The notes under the pieces are model-generated. The model saw only the letters and a list, made by a program, of their open reading frames with translations, searched no databases and was not told the origin of the DNA. Positions 10,469-20,980 of a stretch of DNA of 64,000 bases are shown in pieces; position 1 is the first letter of the stretch; each line of letters starts with the position of its first letter. This DNA comes from Phymatolithon calcareum (lineage: Eukaryota > Rhodophyta > Florideophyceae > Hapalidiales). The DNA lies in assembly GCA_977006965.1 (NCBI GenBank), contig OZ345353.1, positions 2,480,001-2,544,000 of the forward strand, given 5' to 3'. A program made the translations under genes and the position numbers.

Positions 10469-11226
10469 TTCTTCCGCTGTACAAGCCTTTGATAGGGCGA
10501 CGACACTACTGGTAGAGACGAGCTAATTTAAACTAAAGCCTGCAATACATCCTAACGGTCATTTCTGGTAGACTACAGTTGTATTTCCTTGCCTTCCCCA
10601 AAGAAGACCCTGATCCTCACAACTGGAGCTGATTCTGGCTACTCAAGGGTGGTCGGAAAAATAACTACTTGCCTTGTGGAACTGGTACGAGCTTCCACTA
10701 GCTCTTCCTCTTGGATTCTTTGCAGTATTTATCCGATTTTAGCTTTGCAACACGATCACCAGGCGAAGCGACCGATCTCTCTATCCGTGAAGAACGAAGG
10801 GAGTTTTGCTTTAAGACTGTGGTCGAGCGTGATTTCACCTTGCAAGAAGGAGTAAAGTAGTAGAGTCCCAGCGTAGCTCAACGTAATTACACACGTGGGG
10901 AAGTGCCGCTTCATCAACTTATCGCCAAATGCATCTCTCTGGTGTCGCTTATGTTTCACCGCTTCGACTGTCTATCACAGTGTGGAAATTGGTGCACAGA
11001 GAATAGGTGACCTTTGTGTACACAATGGTTTGTTAGAAGTTTCGATTTCCTGAGCGAGCTGTGAGAAGCTCGTCCATGCTAAAGAATACATCGGAAAAGC
11101 TTGATTCGCTGATAGTCCCAAAGAGACTGTGTGTGGAAGACAGGGGGATATGTGTTGATTTATTTTAAAAGCTCCCAAGGCCTCTCTTGAAGAGTAACAG
11201 GGCCGCTTTCGCACGATTTTCTAAGC
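10469..11226. other. Interval between secreted gene 1 and the LINE relic
   Basis: No gene recognised. Positions about 11146-11196 carry a short sequence containing GTTGATTTATTTTAAAAGCT that recurs near 49907-49958; on the minus strand it lies just 3' of the LINE relic and is probably its 3' UTR end. Confidence 0.4.
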
Positions 11227-11799
11227 TCACGTAGTTTGACTGTTCAGTATATCCTTGATTCGTATTTCTCTCCCAACAAGTGCTCCAGTGAGTCGCTTAC
11301 ATTCATATTCAATTTCAGGACTAATCTTGGATGAAGATAGAATGCGTTGGAGCGCGACCAGCTCAATCACGGCTGTGACACCAAAGTATGCACCAAGTAC
11401 TGATTTTCTCCAAAGAGGTGCTCTATTGAATATCAGCCGTAGGCATCGCAACCGTGTAGACCTTTCTCTTACGCGGAGAACCATCGGTAGATTGTTCGAA
11501 TCAGTTGGTATCTCGAGCGATCTTCCCTCTTCTTCCTCTGCCCATAACTCAATGCTTTCTTTTCGTCGCCCTTTCTTTGAGACTGAGCCCTCCCTGGCTT
11601 TGTCGAGAGCTTGCTGCAGATCTTCATATTTCTTGAGGCACTCTATGTCCTTGGTTGCCTCCTTAATATCTTCATCTCTCCCAGAATACTCATCGGAAGA
11701 CAGACTAGACCAGAATAGATTGGAAAAGTTGCTGGCGCCATAGATTCTGACATTGCAAATAGAGTTGTAATGGTTGGGACAGCGGAACGGTAAATTCAT
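11227..11799 (-). mobile_element. LINE 3'-end relic with a 190-residue open frame
   Basis: The open frame encodes a charged, helical protein: an Asp/Glu/Lys-rich stretch (SGRDEDIKEATKDIECLKKY) followed by CLRLIFNRAPLWRKS and EIEYECKRLTGALVGREI. A similar charged stretch (KGKDEDLAKAQRDIRYLEEH) follows the LINE reverse transcriptase frame near 47.2-47.5 kb, and the second half recurs in the relic at 481-969. I therefore read it as the C-terminal tail of a LINE ORF2 rather than a host gene. It sits between the two secreted paralogues. Confidence 0.55.
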
Positions 11800-12302
11800 G
11801 TCTGTAGTGCAGAAAACAAACAGCTTACCCTCCGAAATTCAGGAGAGCAAGCTTTAAGGCGACTGGGCCCTAGTTTTCGTGAGGCCCAAGCACCTTAACT
11901 TTTTTCACATGAATTCTCGGTATGTGCACGTAAAGCTAAGCCCTGTCCAAATAATAGTCATGATGTTTGCAAATCGCAATTGCAGTGGGTGCTTGTCGAC
12001 AATTATCCGCCTTGTGCAATATTTTGCTTGCTAATTTGTTCACCAGACAATTGCTGTAAACCACGGAAGGGCCTTTACAAACTCGCTGCTCACCACGGCC
12101 TTCTTCGCAAGTCTGACCTCCAATTGTCCCGACAATTACTCAAAGGAACGGGCTTAATTCGTCCCATTCTCGAGCTCGAGCGCTCTGTAAGAATATGTGT
12201 CCAACTACATAAACAATAATTTTCAACCTCTAGTTCCCAGCCATTTTTCACAGTCGCATCGACATTGTGCATTTTTGGAAGCACAAACTCTCAAACTCAA
12301 AA
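11800..12302. other. Upstream region of secreted gene 2
   Basis: About 500 bases with no gene recognised. It must hold the promoter of the gene at 12303; an A/T-rich stretch lies near 12205-12222, but no convincing TATA box is seen. Confidence 0.4.
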
Positions 12303-12806
12303 ATGTCGATAGTGTTCAAAATTATCCTCGGTACCTTGTTGCTCGGCTCATTTGCCTCCGGCATGCTGGTTCCTCTCGACTCGAAGATGTTGAACATTAA
12401 GTACAATGCCTCAGACTGCTGCTATCGTGAGCGAGCCCTCCATCACATCGAGGGCAAGTTGAACTCCATTGACTACACGATATTGTACGAGATTGGAAAG
12501 CATCCTGATTGCGTGCAAGTGTTGAGTCTCAAGTTTTTCCCGGAACCATCCACATCGTTGCCGTTCATCGAGCATCGTATCCCTCAGACAAATCCCACCG
12601 GTTGCAGTACCACCGATGTGAAAATCTACCGTCCGTGGAGCGCTGGACACGATGATTTCGTCCATAGCCTTCGGAGAATGTACGAGGGAGCTGCTACCAT
12701 TCGCGATTTCACATGCAATTACAAAGATGAAAACGCGGCTGCTGGGGAACTGGCCAACTATATGCATACCATTGACCACGCTTACTCGTTCAACATCTTC
12801 GTCTGA
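12303..12806 (+). CDS. Small secreted Cys protein, paralogue 2
   Basis: A 167-residue protein with a signal peptide (MSIVFKIILGTLLLGSFASG) and a mature domain paralogous to the gene at 9926. The shared frame is: a Cys near the mature N-terminus (here a CC pair), LNSIDY, a second Cys, VLSLKFF, LPFIEH, a third Cys, YRPW, HDDF, and GAATIRDF followed by CN. The paralogue at 9926 is longer at the C-terminus (KDGFLIKEPKG and a lysine-rich end), whereas this one stops at YSFNIFV. Same strand, 1.8 kb apart, with a LINE relic between them, so a tandem duplication followed by insertion is the simplest history. Function unknown. ATG 12303 is the first methionine of the signal peptide. Confidence 0.75.
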   Translation: MSIVFKIILGTLLLGSFASGMLVPLDSKMLNIKYNASDCCYRERALHHIEGKLNSIDYTILYEIGKHPDCVQVLSLKFFPEPSTSLPFIEHRIPQTNPTGCSTTDVKIYRPWSAGHDDFVHSLRRMYEGAATIRDFTCNYKDENAAAGELANYMHTIDHAYSFNIFV

Positions 12807-13501
12807 TCGACTCGATCATCTCTCCTTAATTGTAGTTTTTAGATTAGGCCATATGGAGGGCGCAAAGATAGTGAGAACGCGGTTTCTGCTATATTCATGG
12901 AGCGGAATAAAACATTGCCTTTTTTGTGCTGGCCTTGGCACATATTTGCCAGCTCGAGGTGCTCGAAAAATTCATTGATCACTGTCTTCTGCTCCGGTTC
13001 TACGTTCCAAATGATGCTTTTCAACCATCTTCGCAGATGGACAAACTCTCACGAACAGAGCCTGAGCATGCCGACGCTCCCTTGTTGATGTCAGAATAAA
13101 AGTGGCTACTCGATTGCGTGCAATTCCTTTCGTAACAATGGTCCATATCTTTCTTTTGTTATTCACTTTTCGCGGTGTTTCGTTGTTCTGGAGTATCAGC
13201 GGAGGCACGAGTCCGAGCTACTACATTCTCCGGCATTTGAGTCCACACTGAAAAGCGAGAGCGGACGTCATGGCGGGACGCCGGACCTCGCTTCCGCTTA
13301 CTTCAGCTTGCAGATTTAAGCGCGGAGGTAACAGTGAAGTGTCCGCGGACACTAGATACTCTATTTTCGAAACGTAATAGCTTCACCTATTCCTTATCAT
13401 AGACACAGAGTTGCTATAGCTGTCACGGCTTCCATCACCATGATTTTAAATTCACAAGCTGCGTGAAAATTCACAAGACCATCGCTAGCTAAGTAATTTA
13501 C
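12807..13501. other. Intergenic between convergent genes
   Basis: No gene or repeat recognised in about 700 bases lying between the 3' ends of the secreted gene and the AT-hook-like gene. AT-rich near 13380-13500. Confidence 0.4.
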
Positions 13502-16500
13502 TCAACATGATTCGACAGCATTCACAGACTCCTGCACAGTCTCCAAAAGCTTAGTAAAAGGCAGCGCAGCAAATTCCTCAAGTTGCGCCTTTCGCTCCGG
13601 GAAAGCCTCCGTAGATTTGGCCGCATGCTCACAAAGATGACTATGAAGTAATAACCGCCATTTCCAAAAATTAATCGGCTTAATCCCATGCCAATCCATA
13701 TCATGAACTTCTGCGACCACATCTGCAGGCACCACATCCACATCATAATCACAAAGGCATCCAAACTTCTCCGTTTCCCCTTCTCCTTCCTGCCTCGAAA
13801 CTCCATTCGCATCCCGCTCCTGTGCCACAGCAATCTCATTGGATTGTGCGCCCCGTCTTGCAACTGACGACGGTCCTCCATTCGACGATCCCGTTGTGAC
13901 CAACCCTCCGGCAGGACTACCAAGAGAGAACGAGCGCGAATTCGGGGATAGGGACGGCGGTCTCGGGGTCAGCACGCGCAACTCCTGCATCGACGCAACT
14001 TTGTTAGATGGTTTGGCAACTGCAGTTGGACTTTTTGTCGTCCGCGGTCTCTTGGAAGGCGGTGACCTTCTTGGAGATGCTTTTGGAGACGCTTTGTTAA
14101 ACTGTCTCTTTCCAGTGATTGGAGATCTCTCTGCATTTTTCGCTTTCACCCGGTCATACAAATTCATGGCCGGCAACGGGGACAACACCTGCTTTTCCAC
14201 CAACGACTGGAACGGCTCCATGGTTCTCGGAGCCCTATTCAACGCTTGACTATCTGTTGCATTACCCTGAGCGGCGTGGTCGTTCAAATGCTTGTTAAAC
14301 ATTAGCTGTCGTTGAACTTCAGTAGCTTTCAAAGCCACATTTGCTCGCTCGCGTTCCGCTGGTTCCCCGACTACTTCCTCACGTACAGTTTGTGGTCGCT
14401 GCAGTACAGCATGTCTGCCTGTCGAAGGCGTACATGCCACAGGACTTCCAGCAATTGGTGCACTGCCTTGCGATTCAATATTTCTCGGTTGACTTCTAAG
14501 TCCAGTTGGCGTTTTGTTAATTCCAGGCGACGTATTCACACCTGTCCACTGCCTTCGGCGAGGAATACGGCCATCCGGTACATCCACACCACTAAAATCA
14601 TCATTAACATACCGCGTGACATTCATGTCGTTTAAACTTGGCCGAGCATCGGACTCCGGGACAGCACTGACTCCCCGAGAGAAAAAGCGTTTCGTCGGCG
14701 TCATTCTAGGCATTTGGATTCGTTCATGCGAAACGACTTCCTTTGCAAAGTCAAGTCGTTTCGACAGAGGGGCAATATCAAGTGATTGCGGCCCTGTTTG
14801 GAATTCCGGTTGTCTCCGAGGCGTAGGCGTTACATTTACACTGTCTTCCATGCCAACGTTCACAACAGACCATGCTCGTGGCACCGGGGCGCGGTCCACC
14901 GAAAGGCCGGTGGGACTTGCGACTTTGTTAAAGGTGTGGCGCGGGGTAGGGTTACGACCAATTGAGAGCTGATTTGGACGCAGAATACTTCGCGGGGGTG
15001 CTGGGGATGGTTCGACCGAAAACGTAAGCTTTGCAGGGCTGGCGATAGCTCGTGGCCTCGGCGGAACGAGAACTCCCAAATGCGATGGGCTCACCATTGT
15101 GTACCGGTTCGGCCGTGGTTTGGGCGCAATATTGACAGAGATACGCCCTGGACCAGTCAAAGAAAGGGAGGTCAAAGTTGTCAAGGTCGGCGGTCCTTGC
15201 AACGTGAGGGCTAGGTTACCCAAACGTGACATACTCAACGGTTGCGGCGCGCGAGGCGGCTGAGGCGGCTGAGGAGCCGTGTTCGCCACGGGGTTCAGAT
15301 TTTGGAGAGTCAACGGAAGAGAATGCTGATTTGATGATCCTACTAAAGGAACGGGTGCACTTGATGGACGCGCTTGTTGAGAAGAACCTGCGATATCGGT
15401 GTTGAGACGCGGTGGAGACAGCGATCGATGCCTCTTAAACGGCGGCTCAATTGTTTCGGGAGGAGAGATCCTTCCATAGTTAGAGATCCATGTCTTCCCA
15501 CGTTTTGCGAGATATGAGGTGAATATCTTGCGTGCTTCGTCATCCAGTTCAATTTCTCGCTTTCGCTGCTCATCTTTTTCTGCTTGTATCCTTTCCAGCT
15601 CCTTTTGCTTTTTCGTCTGCCCTTTCTGTCTCCCACGCCGCGGTCTGTCGATGGCACCAGAAGACACAGCAATATCCTTATTCCCGGCACCTGCACTAGT
15701 TGAGTCCGTGTCAGGGGGTAATCCACCAATATCTGCCATAGAACTGCTCGTGCTTTCCAAGGGTGACGACTGAGAGCCTCCACGTGCAGTACTCGCTCTA
15801 GTTTTCGCTCCCCGTGCACGACCACGGCCGCGACCTCCTGCCTTTGCTTTAGAACCCCGAGGGCGACCGCGAGGTCGCCCTGTGCCACGTCCACGGTATG
15901 TCGGTGGCTGATCACCGCGCACAGAGAATGCTGGTGCAGCGCCACTTCCAGTCGACACAGGTGTATCAGTTTCGGCGGGGTCAGAGTGACCAGTCGCGGC
16001 TGGCGCTGCAGCAGTAATTTCATTTGGCACTGTTGAAGAAACGGCAGCATGCTGCTGAACAGGAGCGGATGTTGGCACTGCAGTGGCAGACCAAGACCCG
16101 GCGGGACTTCCATGCATCGCAGAGTGTCCAAACGATGACGTAGACACAGGGCTGCTACCTGGCCCAGCTGACGCAGTGTTCTGCACAGCGTACGATGGTC
16201 CCGGCAAAATATTCGCCGACTGATTCTGCTGCCGAGCTTGCACATTTGCTTGCGTCCATTGGAGATGAGCTTGCGATTGCGCCAGCACACTTGGCACTGT
16301 CTGCTGGTTTAATGCAGTCTGCGGACGCGATGGCGAGTAAGTTGCACTTGCTACCTGTTGCTGTACTTTAGGTTCCGGCTGAAAACGAGACGCTGGCCTC
16401 TGTTGACCCTGCAGCTGTGGATTCGCCTGTCCCTGAAGCGGAAGTGATGTCCTTGCCTGTTGCTGTTGCAGGAAAAACGCCTTTTTCTCCGCACTTGGAG

Positions 16501-19090
16501 CAACCAGCACGCGCGATTGCGGCTCAAACCGCGGTACAGACGCCATATTATATGTTTTTCCAGGTGCTTTCGGGTTCGGCTGAAATCGCTGATGCACGAC
16601 GCCTTGTCCCTGTTGCGACAGAGAGGAATAAGTTTGAGTCTGTTGAGGAGCGTGCGGGTGCGGTTGTTGCTGAAACCGAGAGGGCCTACCTCTCTCTCCA
16701 TCCGACGCAACGACATTACCCCCAACGGTTGCCGCAGGGTTCGCCACAGTATTCTCAGCCATCTGCTTCACAGCCGTAGTCCCTGAAGCCGAAAGCCCCG
16801 GGGCTACGGGTTGCCCTACCGACGGAGCAAAGTGTTCCTCTTTTGCCGTAGCTCCATGCGACGAGGTTGCATGGACCGCCTGAGCACCCATTGACACTAC
16901 CGGTAAACCGGCGCTCGGTTTCCCAGTGCTCTGCACCCTCGCCGCCGACGCCGTCGATGTTACACCGTCCCGACTGCCCACTGATGTCACTGCTGCCCCA
17001 TTACGAAATCGAGATCGGGAGGGCGCACCCTTCTGCCGATTGGGCGCACCCGGAGCAACTGTACGACGACCCGCAGCAGCGAGCAACCGTCTGTCGCGCT
17101 GAATGCGAGCCTGCTCCTCCGCGGAGAGCGGTCGCGGCTGTGGAGCGGGCACGAACGCACCTCGACCATCTCGCCCATGCACGTCGCCCATAGAGTTGCC
17201 CACATGTTCCGCCGTCGACGCGGGCACGGGTTGCGCCGACCCGCCCTGCATCTGTGGCATTGCAAACTGGTCCACCTGGGGTTTGGCAATCACCGTAGAT
17301 GCCGGCGTCCTGGCCGCCTCGGCCTTTGCAGCCGCGGCTCGGGCAGTGTTCGGCCGTACACGCGGGTCACGGCGTGGGACGCGTGCCGGGGCCGAGAAGG
17401 GAATGTTTACCGGGGATCGGAAGACATTCTGCAGTGTCGACACCGATGGTCGGACCTGTGTTCGAGGAGACGCAGGTTCGGAACTTCGCATGGAATTCGG
17501 CGGCATAGTCAAAGACGATGTTGGCGCCGGTAGCGGTGCAGACCGGAGACGCGAAGCGACCTGATGCGACGAGGGCTGTACAAGCGGGCGCGACGGCGGT
17601 ACGGTCGGGGAACGATTGCGCGGAATGGGTGCACTGGGCGGAATAACTACTTGCGGTGGACGCGAGCGTGGTATGGGTGCGTTTGGCGGTACAATAACAG
17701 CAGGTGTGCGAGTGCGTGGGATTGGAGCGTCCGGCGGAATGACGATATTCGGAGCGTTTGCGCGAGGAATTGGAGAATTGGGCGGAACTACAACGTCGGG
17801 CGCCCGGCGCGTTTCGTTCCCGAATGTGGCGGCGACGGTATTAGCCGCGCGAGAGTAAATGGAGTTTACTTTGCCTTGCGCGAGTATTGTTGCCGCCAGC
17901 TCAGTGGACATTCGGGCGCCCGGTACGGGGCGCGAACTGGATGACGCCGATGATGAGATGGATGGAGCTGATCCGACGGACAGACGGACAGCTGCTGCAG
18001 AGGCTCTTCCAGTGACCGGGGCCGAATTTGTGCGACGTAAAGAATCTGAAACCTTCACAATGCGATTGCCGGAAAGTTTGACCATTCCTCTCGGTTCAGA
18101 CGGCATATGCTTGTTGGGCGAAGTGGCAGCGCGAGTAATGCCGCTCGTCATCTGGTTTGCGGAATTGGGTGATGTTGGATTGTTTGCCGATATGCCCGTT
18201 AGCGGGGCAGTATCGTTCGCAGAAGAGAAGCGTGAAGCACGAGACATATTTCTCCGCAAGGCGATTTGAGATGCACTCGCAGTGGATTTCACAATAGTAT
18301 CTGAACTCGACCGCATAAGCGCACCTTGTTCACCCTGGGTTTGCCCAACTGGAGCATTTTGCGGCGCAGTTGCCATCGACACATTGTTCGACACATTCGT
18401 CGACACTTTTCCACATGCAACAACCCGAGGAGACTCCTTTGTATCCGCAGTGACAAGCGGAGTGACACTACCCAAACGATCACCCTCTCCACGAGCAGAC
18501 GCAGCGGCGCGCGCGGCATCTACGGCAAGTGCCGCCGCCTTCGGAGACAGCGTCGGCACCCCCTCCGAAGCATGCTCGGTGTGATCGGGCTCCATCTTCG
18601 GTTTTCGCGGCGACGCAATAGCCGTCGCTGACTCCGCCGATGCCTCAGCAGATGTCCGTCTTGTGGCGAGAGTAGCCGCATCCTTTCGCGGCGGTGCAAT
18701 AAGCGCGGAAGTGTTCTCCGGCTTCGCATCGGCAGTGTGCGCCGTTTCGCGCGCGGCGGCGCGGCGCGGACTTCGTCTCAGACCGCGACGGACCGGCATG
18801 GGGATGTCCGGTGAGCGAGAGCGTAAGCGAGATGGTCTATGATGATGCGGCTGTGGGGCGGGGAAGTTTGAGATATGCGAAGAAGGGCTACGCGGATGCG
18901 GACTGGCACTTCCCCCTGTTTCGTTCTGCTGCGTCGGTTGCGCAGACGGTTGTGACGGGTCGGCTAGGTGCGGCGGCGTCGGGTGTGAGGCGACTGCGAC
19001 TGCGACGGCAGGGTTCCCCGACGATGAAGACGGCGCCGCGGAGGGAGGCCCGAGAAAGGAACGGGCGGTGCGCGGAGCGGCGGGTGGCAT
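13502..19090 (-). CDS. Large low-complexity AT-hook-like nuclear protein
   Basis: A single intronless frame of 1,862 residues from ATG 19090. Most of it is Ser/Pro/Ala/Gln/Arg-rich and probably disordered. Visible elements: an N-terminal Arg/Ser/Pro region (to about 150); a tandem repeat of a roughly 17-residue unit, V-I-V-P-P-x-A-P-I-P-R-x-R, at least four copies at about 430-497; a Gln-rich middle (about 850-1000); a basic GRPRGRPRGSKAKAGGRG block at about 1070-1100 resembling AT-hooks; a Lys/Glu helix (KKQKELERIQAEKDEQRKRE, about 1150-1175); and a compact C-terminus (about 1775-1862) beginning FGCLCDYDVDVVP, with DMDWHGIKPINFWKWRLLLH. The C-terminus is the only part that looks folded. A chromatin or transcription role is inferred from the basic hooks only. 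Several kb of open antisense frames are composition artefacts. Confidence 0.75.
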   Translation of the reverse strand: MPPAAPRTARSFLGPPSAAPSSSSGNPAVAVAVASHPTPPHLADPSQPSAQPTQQNETGGSASPHPRSPSSHISNFPAPQPHHHRPSRLRSRSPDIPMPVRRGLRRSPRRAAARETAHTADAKPENTSALIAPPRKDAATLATRRTSAEASAESATAIASPRKPKMEPDHTEHASEGVPTLSPKAAALAVDAARAAASARGEGDRLGSVTPLVTADTKESPRVVACGKVSTNVSNNVSMATAPQNAPVGQTQGEQGALMRSSSDTIVKSTASASQIALRRNMSRASRFSSANDTAPLTGISANNPTSPNSANQMTSGITRAATSPNKHMPSEPRGMVKLSGNRIVKVSDSLRRTNSAPVTGRASAAAVRLSVGSAPSISSSASSSSRPVPGARMSTELAATILAQGKVNSIYSRAANTVAATFGNETRRAPDVVVPPNSPIPRANAPNIVIPPDAPIPRTRTPAVIVPPNAPIPRSRPPQVVIPPSAPIPRNRSPTVPPSRPLVQPSSHQVASRLRSAPLPAPTSSLTMPPNSMRSSEPASPRTQVRPSVSTLQNVFRSPVNIPFSAPARVPRRDPRVRPNTARAAAAKAEAARTPASTVIAKPQVDQFAMPQMQGGSAQPVPASTAEHVGNSMGDVHGRDGRGAFVPAPQPRPLSAEEQARIQRDRRLLAAAGRRTVAPGAPNRQKGAPSRSRFRNGAAVTSVGSRDGVTSTASAARVQSTGKPSAGLPVVSMGAQAVHATSSHGATAKEEHFAPSVGQPVAPGLSASGTTAVKQMAENTVANPAATVGGNVVASDGERGRPSRFQQQPHPHAPQQTQTYSSLSQQGQGVVHQRFQPNPKAPGKTYNMASVPRFEPQSRVLVAPSAEKKAFFLQQQQARTSLPLQGQANPQLQGQQRPASRFQPEPKVQQQVASATYSPSRPQTALNQQTVPSVLAQSQAHLQWTQANVQARQQNQSANILPGPSYAVQNTASAGPGSSPVSTSSFGHSAMHGSPAGSWSATAVPTSAPVQQHAAVSSTVPNEITAAAPAATGHSDPAETDTPVSTGSGAAPAFSVRGDQPPTYRGRGTGRPRGRPRGSKAKAGGRGRGRARGAKTRASTARGGSQSSPLESTSSSMADIGGLPPDTDSTSAGAGNKDIAVSSGAIDRPRRGRQKGQTKKQKELERIQAEKDEQRKREIELDDEARKIFTSYLAKRGKTWISNYGRISPPETIEPPFKRHRSLSPPRLNTDIAGSSQQARPSSAPVPLVGSSNQHSLPLTLQNLNPVANTAPQPPQPPRAPQPLSMSRLGNLALTLQGPPTLTTLTSLSLTGPGRISVNIAPKPRPNRYTMVSPSHLGVLVPPRPRAIASPAKLTFSVEPSPAPPRSILRPNQLSIGRNPTPRHTFNKVASPTGLSVDRAPVPRAWSVVNVGMEDSVNVTPTPRRQPEFQTGPQSLDIAPLSKRLDFAKEVVSHERIQMPRMTPTKRFFSRGVSAVPESDARPSLNDMNVTRYVNDDFSGVDVPDGRIPRRRQWTGVNTSPGINKTPTGLRSQPRNIESQGSAPIAGSPVACTPSTGRHAVLQRPQTVREEVVGEPAERERANVALKATEVQRQLMFNKHLNDHAAQGNATDSQALNRAPRTMEPFQSLVEKQVLSPLPAMNLYDRVKAKNAERSPITGKRQFNKASPKASPRRSPPSKRPRTTKSPTAVAKPSNKVASMQELRVLTPRPPSLSPNSRSFSLGSPAGGLVTTGSSNGGPSSVARRGAQSNEIAVAQERDANGVSRQEGEGETEKFGCLCDYDVDVVPADVVAEVHDMDWHGIKPINFWKWRLLLHSHLCEHAAKSTEAFPERKAQLEEFAALPFTKLLETVQESVNAVESC

Positions 19091-20230
19091 TGCGCAAAGC
19101 GCGATGCGACCCGCGCTTCGATGGGCGGAAAGAGAGGAAGGATGGGCACACCGTGAGAGACGAGGATGGAGATGACAGTTTGGTTTGGGAGGTGTGCGAG
19201 AAGGACATACAGTACAGTCAGTAAGTACCCTCGGAATTGCTCCTCCTGCCCTGTGGTGGACTTGAGGATGGAGAGCAGATATGAAAATCAAGATCGTTTA
19301 TATGAGCAATTTTTGCTGTCGAAATAGTGCATCATACAGTACGTATCGACATGCAAACCGGCCCTTGAAGGTGGGGATACGCCATGCGTATCCCCAACCT
19401 CAAGGGCCAGTTTAGTCCGGATCTATTTTAGCTGAATGAGGACCACCTCGCCGGTGCTGGGACGAGAATGCCAAATACAATACAGTACTGTACAGTATTT
19501 CTCTTCTTGCCTCCGAGATAGTGGATGCTCAACTTTTGTTTCTGCGGAACAAGATCATGGAAAAATACATAGGCCATGCATCCAGCATTTGCTCCAAAAA
19601 TCTGCCATGATTGGTCGATTATAAATATCAGCAAATCATAAGAGACTATATGACAAATGCATGTACGTACAAGGTCACTAGAAGACCCCGCAGAGCCCTC
19701 TTAAAATGTCTACCTTTCCTAGGTTCATCTGATGCCTTTGTACTATAGATTAAAATCGGAGAACGCGCTGTGGACAGTGAACTAAGAGTGCAACTGTAGG
19801 TTTACTGCATGTGGTGTGTGAGGACTTTTTTATAACTGCTTTCTCCCCGATGGTGCTCGCAAGGCAGTGCTCTATTGCTGAAGTATCTTCTACTTAGATT
19901 ACGGCAGAGCGTTATTTCCGCTAGGTAATTGGGAAAGCACTCCTTCTTCTCTGCCTGCCGCTCGAGATACGATTCAATTCTACCCGGAGCAAACGCGGTG
20001 CTTCCACGATCCGCGAGACCACATGGACGGCCAGAACATGAGGACTGTATATATAGTCATCACAAACCACATACATATATGTAGTACTAATGGAGTTAGT
20101 AAGTTTCCTGCCGACTTTGTGTCGCCAGGTCAGTGCCGCGAGACATCGTATCGCGATGAGAGTAGCGGGCGCGATTGACGAGATTGAATTGCAGAGCGAT
20201 GCTTTAGTGTTTCTTTTTATGCTACAGCAC
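19091..20230. other. Interval between the AT-hook gene and the Ty3 element
   Basis: It holds the promoter side of the minus-strand gene and about 1 kb with no recognisable gene. The quasi-perfect hairpin at 19360-19408 and a TACAGTA-rich patch (about 19483-19498) are the only structures seen. The Ty3 element begins at 20231. Confidence 0.4.
19360..19408. repeat. Near-perfect 23-bp-stem hairpin with 3-nt loop
   Basis: The arms 19360-19382 and 19386-19408 pair at 21 of 23 positions around a CAT loop. The core is GGGGATACGC/GCGTATCCCC. It is of the same type as the snap-backs at 9064 and 29563 but unrelated in sequence. Confidence 0.88.
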
Positions 20231-20980
20231 TGTTGCACGAAAAGGAGGAATCGGTCTTTGGCGCAGAAGACGTGAGACAAATGTCATACGTGGCAATTTC
20301 GAGTGGTTGTCACAATGGGGAGTTTCCGATTTGGCTGCCTCAGACGGGACGGTCGCGAAGGTGGCAGCTCTGGGGGCATTCACCCCAAACTGCGGATTGA
20401 GGAGTCCATTGCACTCTGTGCGCGTCACTGCAACGGGCGTGGGCGGCCAACACCGTTCGTGGAACGGCTTTGCGCTGACGGGCGCACGACAAGGTTGCTG
20501 ATAAAGGCTTTGGGCGTATGTACACGCTCTGCGGCGGGTGTCCGCCGATCTATGGGATGATGTTGGTGCTCGTTGAGGACGAGCCTTTTAACTAATGTAT
20601 GCCGTTGGCGCGAGGCGCCAACGAGAGCGACTGCGGGCGCGAGGCGGCATGGTCGCGAATGGCGCGCTGACGGTCGTAGACCGTGGAATCGGTCTAAGGA
20701 GCGCGCGTGGTACTTGGTATGCTTGCGCGGGGTCTTGCAAGGCGGAGACGGCCGCGGAGTTACTTGGAGAAACCCCTTAAATAGTCGCCCCAGGAGGCGA
20801 CTTACAAGGAGAAGGGGCATCGAACTGGAGTGGTGCTACGGTGGAAATTGGATTGCATCGGGTTGCGGGTTTGTTCGATCGTTGTTAAGTTGAAGACGAA
20901 AGGTAAAGCGTTTTCGAGTTTGGTCCTGGATTGGACCTGTTGTTTTGGTTGCTAAAGCGCTCGCGTTGGATTACGCGACA
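20231..20980 (+). repeat. 5' LTR of the Ty3 element
   Basis: Runs from TGTTGCACG to TTACGCGACA. It carries a run of short perfect hairpins (20532-20802). Short open frames inside it occur identically in the 3' LTR and are not genes. Confidence 0.95.
20532..20802 (+). other. Run of five perfect short hairpins in the LTR
   Basis: Stems: CGGCGG/CCGCCG (20532-20547), GCTCGT/ACGAGC (20568-20584), GTTGGCGC/GCGCCAAC with loop GAG (20604-20622), ACGGTC/GACCGT with loop GTA (20670-20684) and AGTCGCC/GGCGACT (20783-20802). All are perfect. This is likely a structured RNA leader; an equivalent set lies in the 3' LTR at +6092. Confidence 0.7.

Noticed and set aside
14312-18631. Many long open frames opposite the AT-hook gene
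   Set aside because: They are antisense shadows produced by biased Pro/Ser/Ala/Arg codons; none has a domain or paralogue.
20307-20893. Several 60-130-codon open frames in the LTRs
   Set aside because: They occur identically in both LTRs, on both strands, and follow from GC-rich repeat sequence; LTRs do not encode these.
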